Below, in pieces: positions 17,942 through 28,724 of a stretch of DNA of 64,000 nt (position 1 is its first letter; each line of letters starts with the position of its first letter). The DNA lies in the NCBI GenBank assembly GCA_013816585.1, contig JACDEE010000016.1:1-64000 (forward strand), given 5' to 3'. The translations under genes and the position numbers were made by a program. Below the pieces are notes generated by a model. The model did no database searches. It saw only the letters and a list, made by a program, of their open reading frames with translations, and had not been told where the DNA came from. The stretch comes from Sphingosinicella sp. Its GTDB lineage: Bacteria > Pseudomonadota > Alphaproteobacteria > Sphingomonadales > Sphingomonadaceae.

Positions 17942-18202
17942 ATGCGTATGAAAAATCTGGCCGCCATCGCCGCGGCAACCTCTCTCATGCTGGCCTCGAG
18001 CGCCGTGATTGCGGCCCCGGCCGTAAGCAAGCTCAGCCTTTCGTCGATCCAGCGTGCGTCGGCATCGACCGACGACGAATCCGCTATCATGGATTCGGGC
18101 TTCATCGGCGTGGCCATCGTGTTCGGCGCCGGTGCCGCGTTCGGCGCTCTCGTCTACTCGCTGATCAAGGGCGGAAGCGACGACGAACCCGCCAGCCCCT
18201 GA
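17942..18202 (+). CDS. Small exported membrane protein, hypothetical
   Basis: An 86-residue protein with a signal peptide (MRMKNLAAIAAATSLML to AAPA), a short Ser/Asp-rich linker and one C-terminal membrane helix (FIGVAIVFGAGAAFGALVY), ending in an acidic tail. The ATG at 17942 is used because it begins the signal peptide; the open frame extends upstream. No known domain. Confidence 0.65.
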   Translation: MRMKNLAAIAAATSLMLASSAVIAAPAVSKLSLSSIQRASASTDDESAIMDSGFIGVAIVFGAGAAFGALVYSLIKGGSDDEPASP

Positions 18203-18211
18203 CCAAAGAGC

Positions 18212-18235
18212 GCGGCGGGCCTCAGGGCCCGCCGC
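18212..18235. terminator. Strong GC hairpin between convergent genes
   Basis: GCGGCGGGCC and GGCCCGCCGC form a perfect 10-bp stem with loop TCAG, in the 42-bp gap between two convergent genes. The T content afterwards is poor, so termination is inferred from location and stem strength. Confidence 0.55.
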
Positions 18236-18244
18236 CTCCTTTCC

Positions 18245-20302
18245 TCAGCGGGTGAATTTCTCGCCCGCCTCGGCCTTCTTCACCAGCATTTCTGACAGGC
18301 TGAACTCGCTTCCGAGCCGTTCCTGCTGCCGCTTCAGGCCTTCGACAATGGTGGCGAGGCCGACCGTGTCTGCCCAGAACATCGGGCCGCCGCGATAGAC
18401 GGGCCAGCCATAGCCATAGACCCAGACCACATCCACGTCGGACGCGCGCTGGGCCATTCCCTCTTCCAGGATCTTCGCGCCTTCATTGACCATCGTGTAG
18501 ATGGTGCGCTCCATAATCTCTTCGTCGCTAATCTCCCGGCGCTGAATGCCCTCCTTGGCCGCGAACTCGTCGATATAGGTCTGGACGACAGGGGAGGGGC
18601 TCGGCCGCCTCTTTTCATCATAATCGTAGAAGCCAGCGCCCTTTTTCTGGCCCCACCGCCCTTCGGCCGCCAGTTTGTCGCGCAGATTTTCGATCCGGCT
18701 GGGATCGCGGTGCCAGCCGATATCGACGCCGGCAAGGTCGGCCATCTGGAAAGGACCCATCGGCATTCCGAATTCGACATGGACCCGGTCAATCTGTTCG
18801 GGCGTCGCGCCTTCGAGCAATAATTTGGTCGCTTCGATCTGACGCGGCATCAGCATCCGGTTGCCAATGAAGCCGTGGCAAACGCCCGCGACTACGGCCA
18901 CTTTGCGGATCTTCTTGGCGAGCTGCATCGCGGTTACCAGCACATCGGGCGCGGTCCTGGCACCGCGCACCACCTCCAGCAACTTCATGATATTGGCGGG
19001 CGAGAAGAAATGGAGGCCTACCACATCCTGGGGACGGGACGTCGACGCCGCGATCTCGTCTACATTGAGGTAGGAAGTGTTGGACGCCAGGATCGCGCCC
19101 GGCTTGGCGATCTTGTCCAGCTTGCCGAAAATATCCTTCTTCACTTCCATATTTTCAAACACGGCCTCGATAATGAGATCGCAATCGCCAAGGTCTTCAA
19201 GCGCCAGAGTGGGCTTCAACAGGCCCATCGCCCCTTCGACCTCTTCGGCCGTCATCCGTCCTTTTGCGGCGGTCGCCTCATAATTCTTGCGCATCGTGCC
19301 GGTTCCGCGGTCCAGGGCATCCTGCGCCATCTCGACGATCGTCACCGGGATCCCGGCGGAGAGGAAGTTCATCGAAATGCCTCCGCCCATGGTGCCCGCG
19401 CCGATTACGCCGACCCGTTTTATGTCCCGGGGTTTGGTATCTTCGGGCAGCCCGTCAATCTTGGATGCCTTGCGCTCGGCAAAGAAGAAATATTGCTGCG
19501 CGCGGGCCTGGGTCCCGGTCATCAGCTCCATGAACAGGCGCCGCTCGTCGAGCACGCCTTCCTGATAAGGTTTTGCCACCGCGGCCTGCACGGCCTTGAT
19601 ATTGGCCTCGGGCGCATCGAAGCCTTTCATCTTGCGCGCATTGGCCTTGCGGAATTCGTCGAACATGCCCGGATTGGCGCGGGCCTCGGCCAGTTTTTCG
19701 TCCAACTCGCTGCTCTTGCGGATCGGGCGCACGTCGCTGACCTCCTCGGCATAGGCGACCGCATGCTGTGCCAGATCGCCTTCGATCAGCCGATCGACCA
19801 GGCCAAGGTCAAAGGCTTCCTCGGCGCCGATCGGATTGCCGCTGGTGGTCATTTCCAGCGCCTTGGGCACACCGACCACGCGCGGCAGGCGCTGCGTCCC
19901 ACCGGCGCCGGGGAGCAGCCCCAATTTTACTTCCGGCACCCCCAGCTTGGCCGATGGAACGGCCACGCGATAATGGCAGGCCAGCGCCACTTCGAGCCCG
20001 CCGCCCAAGGCCGTGCCGTGAATCGCCGCCACCACAGGCTTGGTGCATTCTTCAATCCGGTCGACCACCATCGGCAGCATCGGCATCTGCATCGGCTTCC
20101 CGAATTCGGAAATATCGGCGCCGGCGAAGAAGGTCTGCCCGTCGCAGCGTATCACCACGGCCTTGATCGCTTCGTCCGCATCGGCTTCCTCGATCGCCTT
20201 CACCAGCCCTTCGCGGACAGCGTGTCCCAGCGTATTCACCGGCGGATTGTTGGAGGTGACGATCAGGATGTCGCCGTGGCGCTGGGTGGAAATGGGGCTC
20301 AT
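18245..20302 (-). CDS. 3-hydroxyacyl-CoA dehydrogenase / enoyl-CoA hydratase fusion (FadB/FadJ type)
   Basis: A 685-residue bifunctional beta-oxidation enzyme. Residues 1-190 form a crotonase domain ([22 protein letters not shown] with the catalytic Glu-rich [16 protein letters not shown]). After a linker comes the NAD-binding Rossmann domain ([21 protein letters not shown] near 290) and the 3HCDH C-terminal domain ([17 protein letters not shown]). It hydrates enoyl-CoA and oxidises the 3-hydroxyacyl-CoA. First gene of the minus-strand beta-oxidation cluster by position, last by transcription. Confidence 0.93.
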   Translation of the reverse strand: MSPISTQRHGDILIVTSNNPPVNTLGHAVREGLVKAIEEADADEAIKAVVIRCDGQTFFAGADISEFGKPMQMPMLPMVVDRIEECTKPVVAAIHGTALGGGLEVALACHYRVAVPSAKLGVPEVKLGLLPGAGGTQRLPRVVGVPKALEMTTSGNPIGAEEAFDLGLVDRLIEGDLAQHAVAYAEEVSDVRPIRKSSELDEKLAEARANPGMFDEFRKANARKMKGFDAPEANIKAVQAAVAKPYQEGVLDERRLFMELMTGTQARAQQYFFFAERKASKIDGLPEDTKPRDIKRVGVIGAGTMGGGISMNFLSAGIPVTIVEMAQDALDRGTGTMRKNYEATAAKGRMTAEEVEGAMGLLKPTLALEDLGDCDLIIEAVFENMEVKKDIFGKLDKIAKPGAILASNTSYLNVDEIAASTSRPQDVVGLHFFSPANIMKLLEVVRGARTAPDVLVTAMQLAKKIRKVAVVAGVCHGFIGNRMLMPRQIEATKLLLEGATPEQIDRVHVEFGMPMGPFQMADLAGVDIGWHRDPSRIENLRDKLAAEGRWGQKKGAGFYDYDEKRRPSPSPVVQTYIDEFAAKEGIQRREISDEEIMERTIYTMVNEGAKILEEGMAQRASDVDVVWVYGYGWPVYRGGPMFWADTVGLATIVEGLKRQQERLGSEFSLSEMLVKKAEAGEKFTR

Positions 20303-20313
20303 CTTGGTCTCCG

Positions 20314-21099
20314 TTAAATGGCCGTGCGGCCGTAGTTTTGATGGTTGAAAGGGTGCGAGGAAGAAAGCCCTCCGTCCACGACCAGAGCGTGGCCGTTGAC
20401 GTAGGAAGAATCATCGGAGGCGAGGAACAAGGCGGCCTGGGCGATCTCTATCGGCTCCCCGCCGCGCTTCAGCGGATTGAGATGGCCCAGTTTGTCCTCC
20501 TGCCCCTTGGCGCGGGCGCGGTCATAGATGAATTCGGTCATCCCGGTTTCGATCAGGCCGGGGCAGATGGCGTTGACCCGGACATTCGAGCCGCTCATCT
20601 GCTGCGCCGCCGTCTTCACCAGGCTGATCACTCCGGCCTTGGAGGCGGAATAAGCGCCGCTTCCGGCCCCCGAGCGCAGCCCCGCGACGCTGGCGGTGCA
20701 GATGATCGACCCGCTGCCGCGTTCTTTCATCACCGGCCCGGCATATTTGATGGCGAGCGCGGGTCCGATCAGATTTACCCGCAATATCTCAGACCAATCC
20801 TCCGCATCCTGCTCGAAAATGCTCTTGAGGCCCCCGGAAACGCCTGCATTGGCAAAGAAGATATCAAGGCCGCCAAAACGGTCGACGGCGGCACGTACGA
20901 GGCCCGCCACATCTTCCTTGCGGCCGGCGTCTCCAGTGACAGCCATCGCCGCGTCGCCGATCAAGGCTGCCGTCTCCTCGGCTCCCTTGAGGTCGCAGAC
21001 GATTACATTGGCGCCGTGGGCCGCGAACAATTCGGCAGAAGCCCGGCCGATGCCGGAGCCGCCGCCGGTGACGATGGCGATCTTGTCCTTCAGCCTCAC
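20314..21099 (-). CDS. SDR-family NAD(P) oxidoreductase (first of two)
   Basis: A 261-residue short-chain dehydrogenase. TGGGSGIG near the N-terminus binds the cofactor; NAGVSGG, Ser in ASVAGLRSG and Tyr/Lys in YSASKAG form the catalytic set; [13 protein letters not shown] follows. The GTG at 21099 overlaps the TGA of the neighbouring SDR gene (GTGA). In the cluster it probably oxidises a hydroxyacyl-CoA or alcohol intermediate, but the substrate is not evident. Confidence 0.88.
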   Translation of the reverse strand: MRLKDKIAIVTGGGSGIGRASAELFAAHGANVIVCDLKGAEETAALIGDAAMAVTGDAGRKEDVAGLVRAAVDRFGGLDIFFANAGVSGGLKSIFEQDAEDWSEILRVNLIGPALAIKYAGPVMKERGSGSIICTASVAGLRSGAGSGAYSASKAGVISLVKTAAQQMSGSNVRVNAICPGLIETGMTEFIYDRARAKGQEDKLGHLNPLKRGGEPIEIAQAALFLASDDSSYVNGHALVVDGGLSSSHPFNHQNYGRTAI

Positions 21100-21872
21100 A
21101 GGCCCACCCCCACGGTCGAGCCGCCATCGATGATTATGGTCTGGCCGGTCATGAAGGTGGAGGCCGGCGAGGCGAGATACACGGCGGCGCCGGCAATTTC
21201 GTGCGGCTCGCCGATCCGCTGCATCGGCGTTCCGCGGGTGACCGCCTTTAGCGTATCGGGATTTTCCCAAAGCGCGCGGGCAAAATCGGTCCTGATGAGG
21301 CCCGGCGCAATGCAATTGACGCGCACGCCGGAGGGCCCGAATTCCGACGCCAGATTGCGCGCCAGCTGGAAATCCGCGGCCTTGGAGATATTATAGGCGC
21401 CGATCATGGTCGAACCGGTCAGCCCGCCGATCGACGATACGATTATGATCGACCCTTCCTTGCGCTCGACCATTTCGGGCGCGACCATCGAAATCAGCCA
21501 GTGATTGGCGATGACATTATTGTCCAGGATCTTGCGGAACTGATCGTCGCTGATCCCCGCCATCGGCCCGTAATAAGGATTGGAAGCGGCATTGCAGACC
21601 AGGATGTCGATCCGCCCAAATTGCCGCCGCGTCTCGTCGGCCAGGTTCTGAAGATCCTGCTTGGACGAGATATTGGCCGGGATCACGATCGCCCGTCCGG
21701 CGCCATGATTGCCGTTGATCGTGTCGGCTACCTCAGCGCAAGCCTCGGCCCTGCGGCTGGAAATGACGACCTTCGCCCCCTGATCGGCTATCGCCTCGGC
21801 GATCGCGCGACCGATGCCGCGCGACGATCCGGTGATGATCGCGACCTTATTGCTGAGATCGAACAGGCTCAT
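21096..21872 (-). CDS. SDR-family oxidoreductase (second of two)
   Basis: A 258-residue short-chain dehydrogenase with TGSSRGIG cofactor motif, the NAAS element, Ser in VSSIGGLTG, and YNISKAA catalytic Tyr/Lys, followed by [16 protein letters not shown] at 21872. Coupled by overlap to the gene at 20314-21099 and 22 bp downstream of the acyl-CoA dehydrogenase gene, so probably part of one operon for acyl-CoA breakdown. Confidence 0.88.
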   Translation of the reverse strand: MSLFDLSNKVAIITGSSRGIGRAIAEAIADQGAKVVISSRRAEACAEVADTINGNHGAGRAIVIPANISSKQDLQNLADETRRQFGRIDILVCNAASNPYYGPMAGISDDQFRKILDNNVIANHWLISMVAPEMVERKEGSIIIVSSIGGLTGSTMIGAYNISKAADFQLARNLASEFGPSGVRVNCIAPGLIRTDFARALWENPDTLKAVTRGTPMQRIGEPHEIAGAAVYLASPASTFMTGQTIIIDGGSTVGVGL

Positions 21873-21894
21873 ATTCCGGCGCTCCGTGGCTGGA

Positions 21895-23136
21895 TCATTG
21901 CGGCGGGTGCTTGGCGAATTCCAGCCGGGCGATGGCGCGATTGTGGACCTCGTCCGGTCCGTCGGCCAGCCGCAGCGTCCTGATCCCGGCCCAGCTCGCC
22001 GCCAGGCCGAAATCCTGGCCGACGCCGGCCGCGCCATGCGCCTGCACCGCATCGTCGATGACCTGAAGCGCCATGTTGGGCGCATAGACCTTGATCATCG
22101 CGATTTCCGCCTGCGCCGCCTTGTTGCCGGCCTTGTCCATCATGTCCGCGGCCTTGAGGCAGAGCAGCCGCGACATGTCGATGTCGATCCGGGCCCGGGC
22201 CACGCGCTGCTCCCAGATGCTATGTTCCATCAATTTCTTGCCGAACGCGACCCGGCTCTGCAGGCGGAGCACCATAGCCTTCAGCGCTTCTTCGGCGGCG
22301 CCGATGGTACGCATGCAATGGTGGATCCGCCCTGGGCCCAACCGCCCCTGCGCGATTTCAAAACCGCGCCCTTCGCCGAGCAACAGATTGGACGCGGGGA
22401 TGCGGACATCATTTAGCTCGATTTCCATATGGCCATGCGGAGCATCGTCATAACCATAAACGGTGAGCGCGCGCTCGACCGTCACTCGCGGCGCATCGAG
22501 CGGCACCAGCACCATCGACTGCTGCTGATGGCGATGCGCGGAGGTGTCGGTCTTGCCCATCAATATGGCGACCTTGCAGCGCGGGTCGCCCGCACCCGAC
22601 GACCACCATTTGCGGCCGTTGATCACATAATCGTCGCCGTCGCGGCGGATTTCGGTTTCGATATTGGTGGCATCGGACGAGGCAACCGCCGGTTCGGTCA
22701 TCAGGAATGCCGACCGTATCTCGCCCTCCATCAGCGGCTTCAGCCACTGATCCTTCTGCTCGCGCGTCCCGTAGCGGTGCAGCACCTCCATGTTGCCGGT
22801 ATCGGGCGCCGAGCAATTGAAGACCTCCGCCGACCACAGGATCCGACCCATTTCCTCGGCGCAAAGCGCATATTCCAAATTGGTGAGCTGCGTTCCTTCA
22901 AATTCGAAACTGTCGTCGACATGGGGAAGCGCAGGCGCGGGAGGCATGAACAGATTCCAGAGCCCGGCTGCCTTGGCCCTCGGTTTCAATTCCTCGATCA
23001 CCCCGACGGGCTGCCAGCGGTCGCCGGCGGCGATCTGCTCTTTATAGTCGCGCTGACGCGGCCGGATGTGAGTCTCGATGAAGTCCCGCACTCGGTCGCG
23101 GTAGAAAGCCTCGCGTTCCGTAAGGGTAAAATCCAT
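21895..23136 (-). CDS. Acyl-CoA dehydrogenase, ACAD10/11-like
   Basis: A 413-residue FAD enzyme introducing a double bond into acyl-CoA. The N-terminal helical domain is followed by [18 protein letters not shown] (FAD/substrate loop), the [16 protein letters not shown] beta-domain block, and the C-terminal helices with [12 protein letters not shown] and [10 protein letters not shown]. The style matches ACAD10/11-like enzymes. The gene lies 76 bp from the divergent acyl-CoA dehydrogenase at 23213. Confidence 0.9.
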   Translation of the reverse strand: MDFTLTEREAFYRDRVRDFIETHIRPRQRDYKEQIAAGDRWQPVGVIEELKPRAKAAGLWNLFMPPAPALPHVDDSFEFEGTQLTNLEYALCAEEMGRILWSAEVFNCSAPDTGNMEVLHRYGTREQKDQWLKPLMEGEIRSAFLMTEPAVASSDATNIETEIRRDGDDYVINGRKWWSSGAGDPRCKVAILMGKTDTSAHRHQQQSMVLVPLDAPRVTVERALTVYGYDDAPHGHMEIELNDVRIPASNLLLGEGRGFEIAQGRLGPGRIHHCMRTIGAAEEALKAMVLRLQSRVAFGKKLMEHSIWEQRVARARIDIDMSRLLCLKAADMMDKAGNKAAQAEIAMIKVYAPNMALQVIDDAVQAHGAAGVGQDFGLAASWAGIRTLRLADGPDEVHNRAIARLEFAKHPPQ

Positions 23137-23212
23137 CCTTGCCCTCTCGCTTGCTTTACGTTTCCGTCAACCTATCATCGCGCTAGAACGCACAGGCGGC
23201 GGAGACAAGAGC

Positions 23213-24397
23213 ATGACTGATCTGGACGCCTTCCGGCAAGCGACGCGCGCCTGGCTTGAGGCGAACTGCCCGCCGGAAATGCGCGAGCCAATGCGGGACG
23301 AGAGCGACGCCGTCTGGGGCGGCCGCAATCCCGTCTTTAAGAATGATGCGCAGAAAAAGTGGATGGACGCCATGGCTTCGCGGGGCTGGACCGTTCCCGA
23401 TTGGCCGGGTGATTATGGCGGCGGCGGCCTTTCGCCGGCCGAAACCAAGGTCGTGCGCCAGGAAATGGCGGCGATCGGCGCTCGCAATCCGCTGATGAGC
23501 TTTGGCATATCGATGCTCGGGCCGGCGCTTCTCAAATATGGGACCGAGGAGCAGAAGAAACTCTTTCTCCCCGAAATCGCTCGCGGCGAAATACGCTGGT
23601 GCCAAGGCTATTCCGAACCCGGCGCGGGCTCCGATCTCGCCTCGCTTCAGACTCGATGCGAGGATAAGGGCGATCATTGGCTGGTGAATGGCCAGAAGGT
23701 CTGGACCAGCTATGCTGACCAGGCGGACTGGATATTCTGCCTGGTGCGCACGGACCCGCAGGCGCCCAAGCATAAGGGCATCAGTTTCCTGTTGTTCGAT
23801 ATGGCCTCGCCAGGGGTTTCGACCAGGCCGATTCTGCTCATTTCCGGTAATTCGCCCTTTTGCGAGACCTTCTTCGACGATGTGCAAGTGCCCAAGGCCC
23901 AGCTTGTCGGCGAACTGAACAAGGGCTGGGATGTCGCCAAATATTTGCTTGGCCACGAACGCGAGATGATCAGCGGCATGGGGCTTGGCGGCAACGGCGA
24001 GAGCCTCGGCGCGGCGCTGGCCGAACGGCTTGGCCGTGACGATAGCGGCCGCCTAGCCGACCCGCTGCTTCGCGCCGATCTTGCCCGCTTCGACGTGGAT
24101 TCGATGGCCTTTCGCGCCATGTCCGAACGCTTCATCGACGAATTGAAGGCGGGACAGGGGCATCCCGCTTTGCCTTCGATGATGAAATATGCGGGCACCG
24201 AATTGAACAAGGACCGCCACGAACTGGTCATGGCCGCTGGCGGATCCAACGCGCTCGAATGGGAAAGCGACTCCTCGAAAGGCGGCAAGGCCGCGCGCGA
24301 ATGGCTTCGGACCAAAGCCAATTCGATCGAGGGCGGGACCAGCGAAATCCAGCTCGGCATCGTCGCCAAGCACATACTTCAACTTCCGGGGGCCTGA
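23213..24397 (+). CDS. Acyl-CoA dehydrogenase, large partner
   Basis: A 394-residue acyl-CoA dehydrogenase. Motifs are GWTVPDWPGDYGGGGLSPAE, WCQGYSEPGAGSDLASLQT, NGQKVWTSYADQADWIFCLVR, and the C-terminal GGTSEIQLGIVAKHILQLPG. Its TGA overlaps the ATG of a second, shorter acyl-CoA dehydrogenase, an arrangement typical of heteromeric enzymes acting on bulky substrates such as sterol side chains. That heteromer is inferred, not shown. Confidence 0.9.
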   Translation: MTDLDAFRQATRAWLEANCPPEMREPMRDESDAVWGGRNPVFKNDAQKKWMDAMASRGWTVPDWPGDYGGGGLSPAETKVVRQEMAAIGARNPLMSFGISMLGPALLKYGTEEQKKLFLPEIARGEIRWCQGYSEPGAGSDLASLQTRCEDKGDHWLVNGQKVWTSYADQADWIFCLVRTDPQAPKHKGISFLLFDMASPGVSTRPILLISGNSPFCETFFDDVQVPKAQLVGELNKGWDVAKYLLGHEREMISGMGLGGNGESLGAALAERLGRDDSGRLADPLLRADLARFDVDSMAFRAMSERFIDELKAGQGHPALPSMMKYAGTELNKDRHELVMAAGGSNALEWESDSSKGGKAAREWLRTKANSIEGGTSEIQLGIVAKHILQLPGA

Positions 24398-25512
24398 TGC
24401 CGCTCTATCTGACTGATGATCAAATGATGCTGCGGGACAGCGCGCGCGATTTCATGGCCGGCGAGGGCTCGATCAAGCAGCAATTACGCCATTATCGCGA
24501 CTCTAATTGCTCTGATGGTTTCGGCCATGCCCTGTGGAAGCAGTTCGGTGAAATGGGCTTTACCGGCATTTTGGTGGACGAGGCCGACGGCGGCCTTGGG
24601 CTTGGCCATGTCGAGGTGGGGATCGTGCTGGAGGAGATCGGGCGAAACCTCACGCCGTCGCCTTTCCTTATGACTGCCGTGGCGGTGGTCGAAGCGCTTA
24701 GGGGCACGGCACTTCGGGAAAAATGGCTTCCGGGAATATTGTCCGGCGAAACGGTGGCGACCCTGGCGGTGGACGAAGGACCCAAGCACCGGCCTGAAAC
24801 GATCGCCATGAAGGCGGATCGATCGGGCAACGGATTTCGTCTCAGCGGCCGAAAGCAATTCGTCGTGCAGGGGGCGTCGGCCGATTTCTTCGTAGTCGCC
24901 GCCCATAGCGGCGAGGGGCTGACCTTGTTCGCCGTCGAAAAGGATTTGAAGGGCCTCAGCGTTGAAGGTGTTCGGTTGGCGGACGCCAGTATCGGCGCCC
25001 GGATCGAATTCGATAATGTAGAGGTCGATTCCGATGCGGTGCTGGGCGAGGTCGGTGAAGGCGCGGCCATCTTGTCGCGCATGCTGGGGGCGGGCCGCGT
25101 GGGTGCGGCGTCGGAGATGGTGGGCCTCGGATCAGCGGCGATGGGGATGACCGTCGAATATCTTCGCCAGCGCAAGCAATTCGGAAAACTGATCGGCGAA
25201 TTTCAGGTGCTTCAGCATCGTTCCGCACACCTATATTCGGAGCTGGAAATAGCCCGCGCCGCGACCCTTAAGGCGCAGCAATTGCTGGACGAGGGATCCG
25301 AGGAGGCGGAGGCGATGATCTCGGTGGCCAAGGCCAAGACGGGCAGCGTTTCGACCCTGGCGGTGCAGGAAGGCGTGCAGATGCACGGCGGCATCGGCAT
25401 GACCGATGAATATGATATCGGCCTCTATATGAAGCGCGACCGCGTCCTGAACGAATTGTTCGGCGACCCCAATTACCATGCGGACAAGCTTGCCCGGATG
25501 AAGGGCTATTGA
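24397..25512 (+). CDS. Acyl-CoA dehydrogenase, small partner
   Basis: A 371-residue protein of the acyl-CoA dehydrogenase fold (PLYLTDDQMMLRDSARDFMA, QFGEMGFTGILVDEADGGLGLG, then QRKQFGKLIGEFQVLQHRSAH and a C-terminal HGGIGMTDEYDIGLYMKR). It overlaps the upstream gene by 1 bp (TGATG). Probable partner of the enzyme at 23213. The ORF in the same frame extends upstream into the first gene, but ATG at 24397 is the natural start. Confidence 0.9.
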   Translation: MPLYLTDDQMMLRDSARDFMAGEGSIKQQLRHYRDSNCSDGFGHALWKQFGEMGFTGILVDEADGGLGLGHVEVGIVLEEIGRNLTPSPFLMTAVAVVEALRGTALREKWLPGILSGETVATLAVDEGPKHRPETIAMKADRSGNGFRLSGRKQFVVQGASADFFVVAAHSGEGLTLFAVEKDLKGLSVEGVRLADASIGARIEFDNVEVDSDAVLGEVGEGAAILSRMLGAGRVGAASEMVGLGSAAMGMTVEYLRQRKQFGKLIGEFQVLQHRSAHLYSELEIARAATLKAQQLLDEGSEEAEAMISVAKAKTGSVSTLAVQEGVQMHGGIGMTDEYDIGLYMKRDRVLNELFGDPNYHADKLARMKGY

Positions 25513-25525
25513 ATCCAGGGAGGCC

Positions 25526-25930
25526 TCAGCCTTTGGGATTCCGCTTCAGCAACAGATTGATCCGAGCGGCGGCGATGGGTTTGCTCCGGTCCTGCTGCCA
25601 GGCATGGCTTTCGACATTGGCGACACGCTTTCCAAGCCGGGTGACGGCCGCCGTCGCATAGGTTTCGTGATCGGCCCCGCCGCGCATGAAATCGACCGTC
25701 ACGTTGATCGGCTTTGCGGTAACGTCCTCGTCGCCCAGCGCGTCGTATAAGGTGCCGAGCGCGGCGAATTCGAGCAGGCCGGCGATTGCACCGCCATGCA
25801 GAAATCCAGGCCGTCCGATCACTTCCTCACGAAAGGGCATCACCCAGATCAGGTCGTCGCCATCATTGATGCCGTCACCGCGCATCGTGCTGATGCCGAG
25901 CAATTCTGCATAAGGAGGGAGGTTCATCAT
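25526..25930 (-). CDS. PaaI-family thioesterase
   Basis: A 134-residue hotdog-fold protein: PFREEVIGRPGFLHGGAIAGLLE with the family's HGG motif, then a TLYDAL helix and the PINVTVDFMRGG strand. Such enzymes hydrolyse acyl-CoA or aryl-CoA. Starts at ATGATG overlapping the TGA of the DUF2064 gene at 25930-25932. It is convergent with the acyl-CoA dehydrogenase gene by only 14 bp. Either cluster could use it. Confidence 0.83.
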   Translation of the reverse strand: MMNLPPYAELLGISTMRGDGINDGDDLIWVMPFREEVIGRPGFLHGGAIAGLLEFAALGTLYDALGDEDVTAKPINVTVDFMRGGADHETYATAAVTRLGKRVANVESHAWQQDRSKPIAAARINLLLKRNPKG

Positions 25931-26526
25931 CAGGCCTCTTCGCTCGAACGGGCGAGATGCGAAAGATCTTCCGGCTCGTCAATGTCCCGGAGCATGTCGC
26001 CAATATGCAGCGACCAGCCCAAGGCGCGGAAGCGCGCGATCGTATCGGTGGCGACCGAAGACGTGCTCCAGGCGATGCCGTCGAAAATCGAAGGATCGAA
26101 GCGATTGATACCGACGAGCGCGTAGCCGCCGTCGAAGGTAGGAAGCAGCACCGCGTCATTCGAATCCAGCGCGTGGCAGGCATTGGCGATACGGCGCGCA
26201 TCGAGCGAAGGACAATCGGTGCCGATGAAGATGATGCCGTCGCCTTCGGAGGTTACCCGCGATGCGGCGCGCGTCAGCCTTTCGCCCAAATGGCCGGGCC
26301 CCTGATCGGTAACTTTCACCCCGGAAGGCAGATCCCCGCTCCACGCGGGATCGTGGGCGAAGCAAAGCTCGACCTTGCCGATGCCGGCGAGGAGAGCCTC
26401 CCGGCAGGTAGTGAAGAGCATTTGCTTGGCAAGGCCCGCCGCGCCTTCGGCGCCCAAGGCGGGGATCAGGCGCGTCTTGACCTTGCCGGGCACGGGAGCC
26501 TTGGCGAAAATGACGATGCGCATCAT
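25930..26526 (-). CDS. DUF2064 / TIGR04282-type glycosyltransferase-like protein
   Basis: A 198-residue protein beginning MMRIVIFAKAPVPGKVKTRL, characteristic of DUF2064 (TIGR04282, named for arsenosugar biosynthesis). It has the nucleotidyltransferase-like features IGTDCPSLD and TFDGGYALVGI and ends with DIDEPEDL. The ATG at 26526 overlaps the TGA of the membrane-reductase gene. Together with the TIGR04283-type protein at 29683 it points to a sugar-transfer role in this cluster; the real substrate is unknown. Confidence 0.8.
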   Translation of the reverse strand: MMRIVIFAKAPVPGKVKTRLIPALGAEGAAGLAKQMLFTTCREALLAGIGKVELCFAHDPAWSGDLPSGVKVTDQGPGHLGERLTRAASRVTSEGDGIIFIGTDCPSLDARRIANACHALDSNDAVLLPTFDGGYALVGINRFDPSIFDGIAWSTSSVATDTIARFRALGWSLHIGDMLRDIDEPEDLSHLARSSEEA

Positions 26527-28664
26527 CCGCGCCGCCATGCATGATAGCGCTCGACCCACGCCAGCAGCCGTTCCGGCTTGTGCGCCTTCTTCCACTCCCC
26601 GGCCGCATATTTATTGGCTTCGGCCATGGTCGGATAGGAATGGATCGTTCCCAATATCTTGTTGAGGCCGATCTTGTGCTTCATTGCCAGCACATATTCG
26701 GTGATCGTCTCGCCGGCATTGGCGGCGACGATGGTCGCGCCCAGAATTCGGTCGGTGCCCGGGGCTACGAGCAATTTGACGAAGCCCCGGTTCGCGCCTT
26801 CGGCGACGGCACGGTCGAGGTGGTCGAGGTCATAGCGGACGATCTCGTAATGCATGCCGGCGGCCTTGGCGCTCTGCTCGTTATGCCCGACATGCGCCAC
26901 TTCGGGATCGGTGAAAGTCGTCCAGGGGAGCACGGAATAGTCGGCTCGGAATTTCCGGAACGAACCGAACAGGGCGTTCACCGCCGCAAACCAGGCTTGA
27001 TGCGCCGCGGCATGGGTCAATTGGTAGGGGCCTGCGACATCGCCCGCGGCAAGGATGTTGGGATAGACGGTTTCAAGATATTCGTTGGTAGCGAGATTCT
27101 TGTCGGCTTCGATGCCGAGTTCCTCCAGCCCGTAGCCGCTGAGCCGTGCCTTCCGCCCAACGGCAACGATCAGATCGTCGAATGGAATGCGTGCTTCGAC
27201 CCCGTTCGATCGCGTGACCAGAATTTTGGGTTCGCAGCCGATCGCTTCGGTCCCGGTGCGAACGTCCACGCCTTCGCCGCGAAGCCGCGCGCTGATGAAT
27301 TCGGAAACCTCCGGATCCTCCTTCGACAGTATGCGAGCATCGGCCTCGACTAAAGTGACGGCCGATCCCAGTCGGGCGAAGGCCTGCGCCATCTCGACCC
27401 CGATCGGACCGCCGCCAAGAATGACCAGCTTTTCTGGTGGCCCGTCGCGCTCGACGAGTGCGTCCCATAGGGTGTCGCTGGTGAGATAGCCCGATTTGTC
27501 CAGTCCCGGGATCGGCGGAACAAAGGGCTCTGCGCCCGCCGCAATGACGATCGATCGGGTCGTCAGTCGGTCGCCCCCGTCTATCTCCACCGTCCAGGGA
27601 TCCAAGATCCTTGCATGGCCCAGCCGGACATCGACGCCGAGCCCGGTATAGCGTTCGACACTGTCGGCGGGTTCGATGGTTTCGATCACGGTCCGGACGC
27701 GCCGCATCAATGTCCTGAAATTGAACTGCGGCGCCGACGGGTCCAACCCATAATCACCCGCTGTCCTGATTTCGTGCGCCAGCCGCGCGCTTCGGATCAG
27801 CGCCTTGGAAGGAATGCAGCCAGTGTTGAGACAGTCCCCGCCCATCTTGTGCGCCTCGATCAGGGTGACCTTCGCCCGCACGGTCGCGGCGATATAGGCG
27901 GTGACCAGCCCGCCCGCGCCGGCGCCGATCACGATCAGATTGCGGTCATAAGTCCTGGGCCGGCGGAATTTGCCGTAGATCCGTCGCCTGCGGATCGCCC
28001 CCAGCACGAATTTCGCGATGATCGGAAAGATGCCGAGCAGGACGAACGAGCCAATCAGGGCCGGGGATAACACGTCCCCCAGTTCCTGGACCCGCGCGAG
28101 CTGCGTCCCCGCATTCACGAACACGATCGTCCCGATCAGCATCCCCGCCTGACTGACCAGAGCGAAGGTCAGGAGACGCATGGCCGTCAAACCCATCGCC
28201 AGATTGATCACGAAGAAGGGGAAAAGCGGGATCAGGCGAAGGGTGAGCAGGTAAAAGGACCCGTCCTTCGCGATGCCTCGGTCGATCGATTCGACGCCCC
28301 GGGCAAATTTGGCCTTCACCCAATCGCGCAGCAAATAGCGCGAAGTCAGAAAGGCGAGGCTCGCACCGATCGTGGAGGCGAAGGACACGATGATCGTTCC
28401 CGCCACCACGCCGAATATCGCGCCCGCCGCCAGCGTCATCAAGGCCGCGCCGGGAAGCGAAAGTGCCGTAACAGCGACATAGAAAAGGACGAAAGCGCCG
28501 ATCACGAAGGCCGGCCGCTCGTCCAGCAATCGGGCCAGATCGGCCTGTCGGGCCTTCAAGGTATCGAGCGTTAGAAAGTCGCCGAGGCCGAACCAGAAAA
28601 AGGCAGCGATCGCCGTCATGACGAGCAGCAGCACGCCGACTTTGCCCAAACCGACCCGCTTCAT
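26523..28664 (-). CDS. TVP38/TMEM64 membrane domain fused to FAD-dependent disulfide reductase
   Basis: A 713-residue two-domain protein. Residues 1-230 form a TVP38/TMEM64 (DedA-related) membrane region with several hydrophobic helices and the PGAALMTLAAGAIFG and RLIPLFPFFVINLAMGL signatures. From about 240 follows a complete pyridine nucleotide-disulfide oxidoreductase like mercuric reductase or dihydrolipoyl dehydrogenase: VIGAGAGG FAD site, redox Cys278 and Cys283 in GDCLNTGCIPSKAL, NAD site ILGGGPIGVEMAQAFA, and a dimerisation domain. Lacks the HMA domain and terminal Cys pair of MerA, so mercury reduction is not shown. Confidence 0.88.
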   Translation of the reverse strand: MKRVGLGKVGVLLLVMTAIAAFFWFGLGDFLTLDTLKARQADLARLLDERPAFVIGAFVLFYVAVTALSLPGAALMTLAAGAIFGVVAGTIIVSFASTIGASLAFLTSRYLLRDWVKAKFARGVESIDRGIAKDGSFYLLTLRLIPLFPFFVINLAMGLTAMRLLTFALVSQAGMLIGTIVFVNAGTQLARVQELGDVLSPALIGSFVLLGIFPIIAKFVLGAIRRRRIYGKFRRPRTYDRNLIVIGAGAGGLVTAYIAATVRAKVTLIEAHKMGGDCLNTGCIPSKALIRSARLAHEIRTAGDYGLDPSAPQFNFRTLMRRVRTVIETIEPADSVERYTGLGVDVRLGHARILDPWTVEIDGGDRLTTRSIVIAAGAEPFVPPIPGLDKSGYLTSDTLWDALVERDGPPEKLVILGGGPIGVEMAQAFARLGSAVTLVEADARILSKEDPEVSEFISARLRGEGVDVRTGTEAIGCEPKILVTRSNGVEARIPFDDLIVAVGRKARLSGYGLEELGIEADKNLATNEYLETVYPNILAAGDVAGPYQLTHAAAHQAWFAAVNALFGSFRKFRADYSVLPWTTFTDPEVAHVGHNEQSAKAAGMHYEIVRYDLDHLDRAVAEGANRGFVKLLVAPGTDRILGATIVAANAGETITEYVLAMKHKIGLNKILGTIHSYPTMAEANKYAAGEWKKAHKPERLLAWVERYHAWRRG

Positions 28665-28724
28665 TTCCGCTGCCCCTTTTGCGCCGCTCGATAAGCTCGT
28701 ATCGGGTAAGTCGATGGGAGAGAA

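Noticed and set aside
18875-20317. 480-codon plus-strand open frame opposite the FadB/FadJ gene
   Set aside because: Arises from codon bias on the other strand; His/Gly/Arg-rich without domains.
26523-28664. Mercuric reductase call
   Set aside because: No N-terminal HMA domain, no C-terminal vicinal Cys pair and no merRTP neighbours; only the flavoprotein family is supported.
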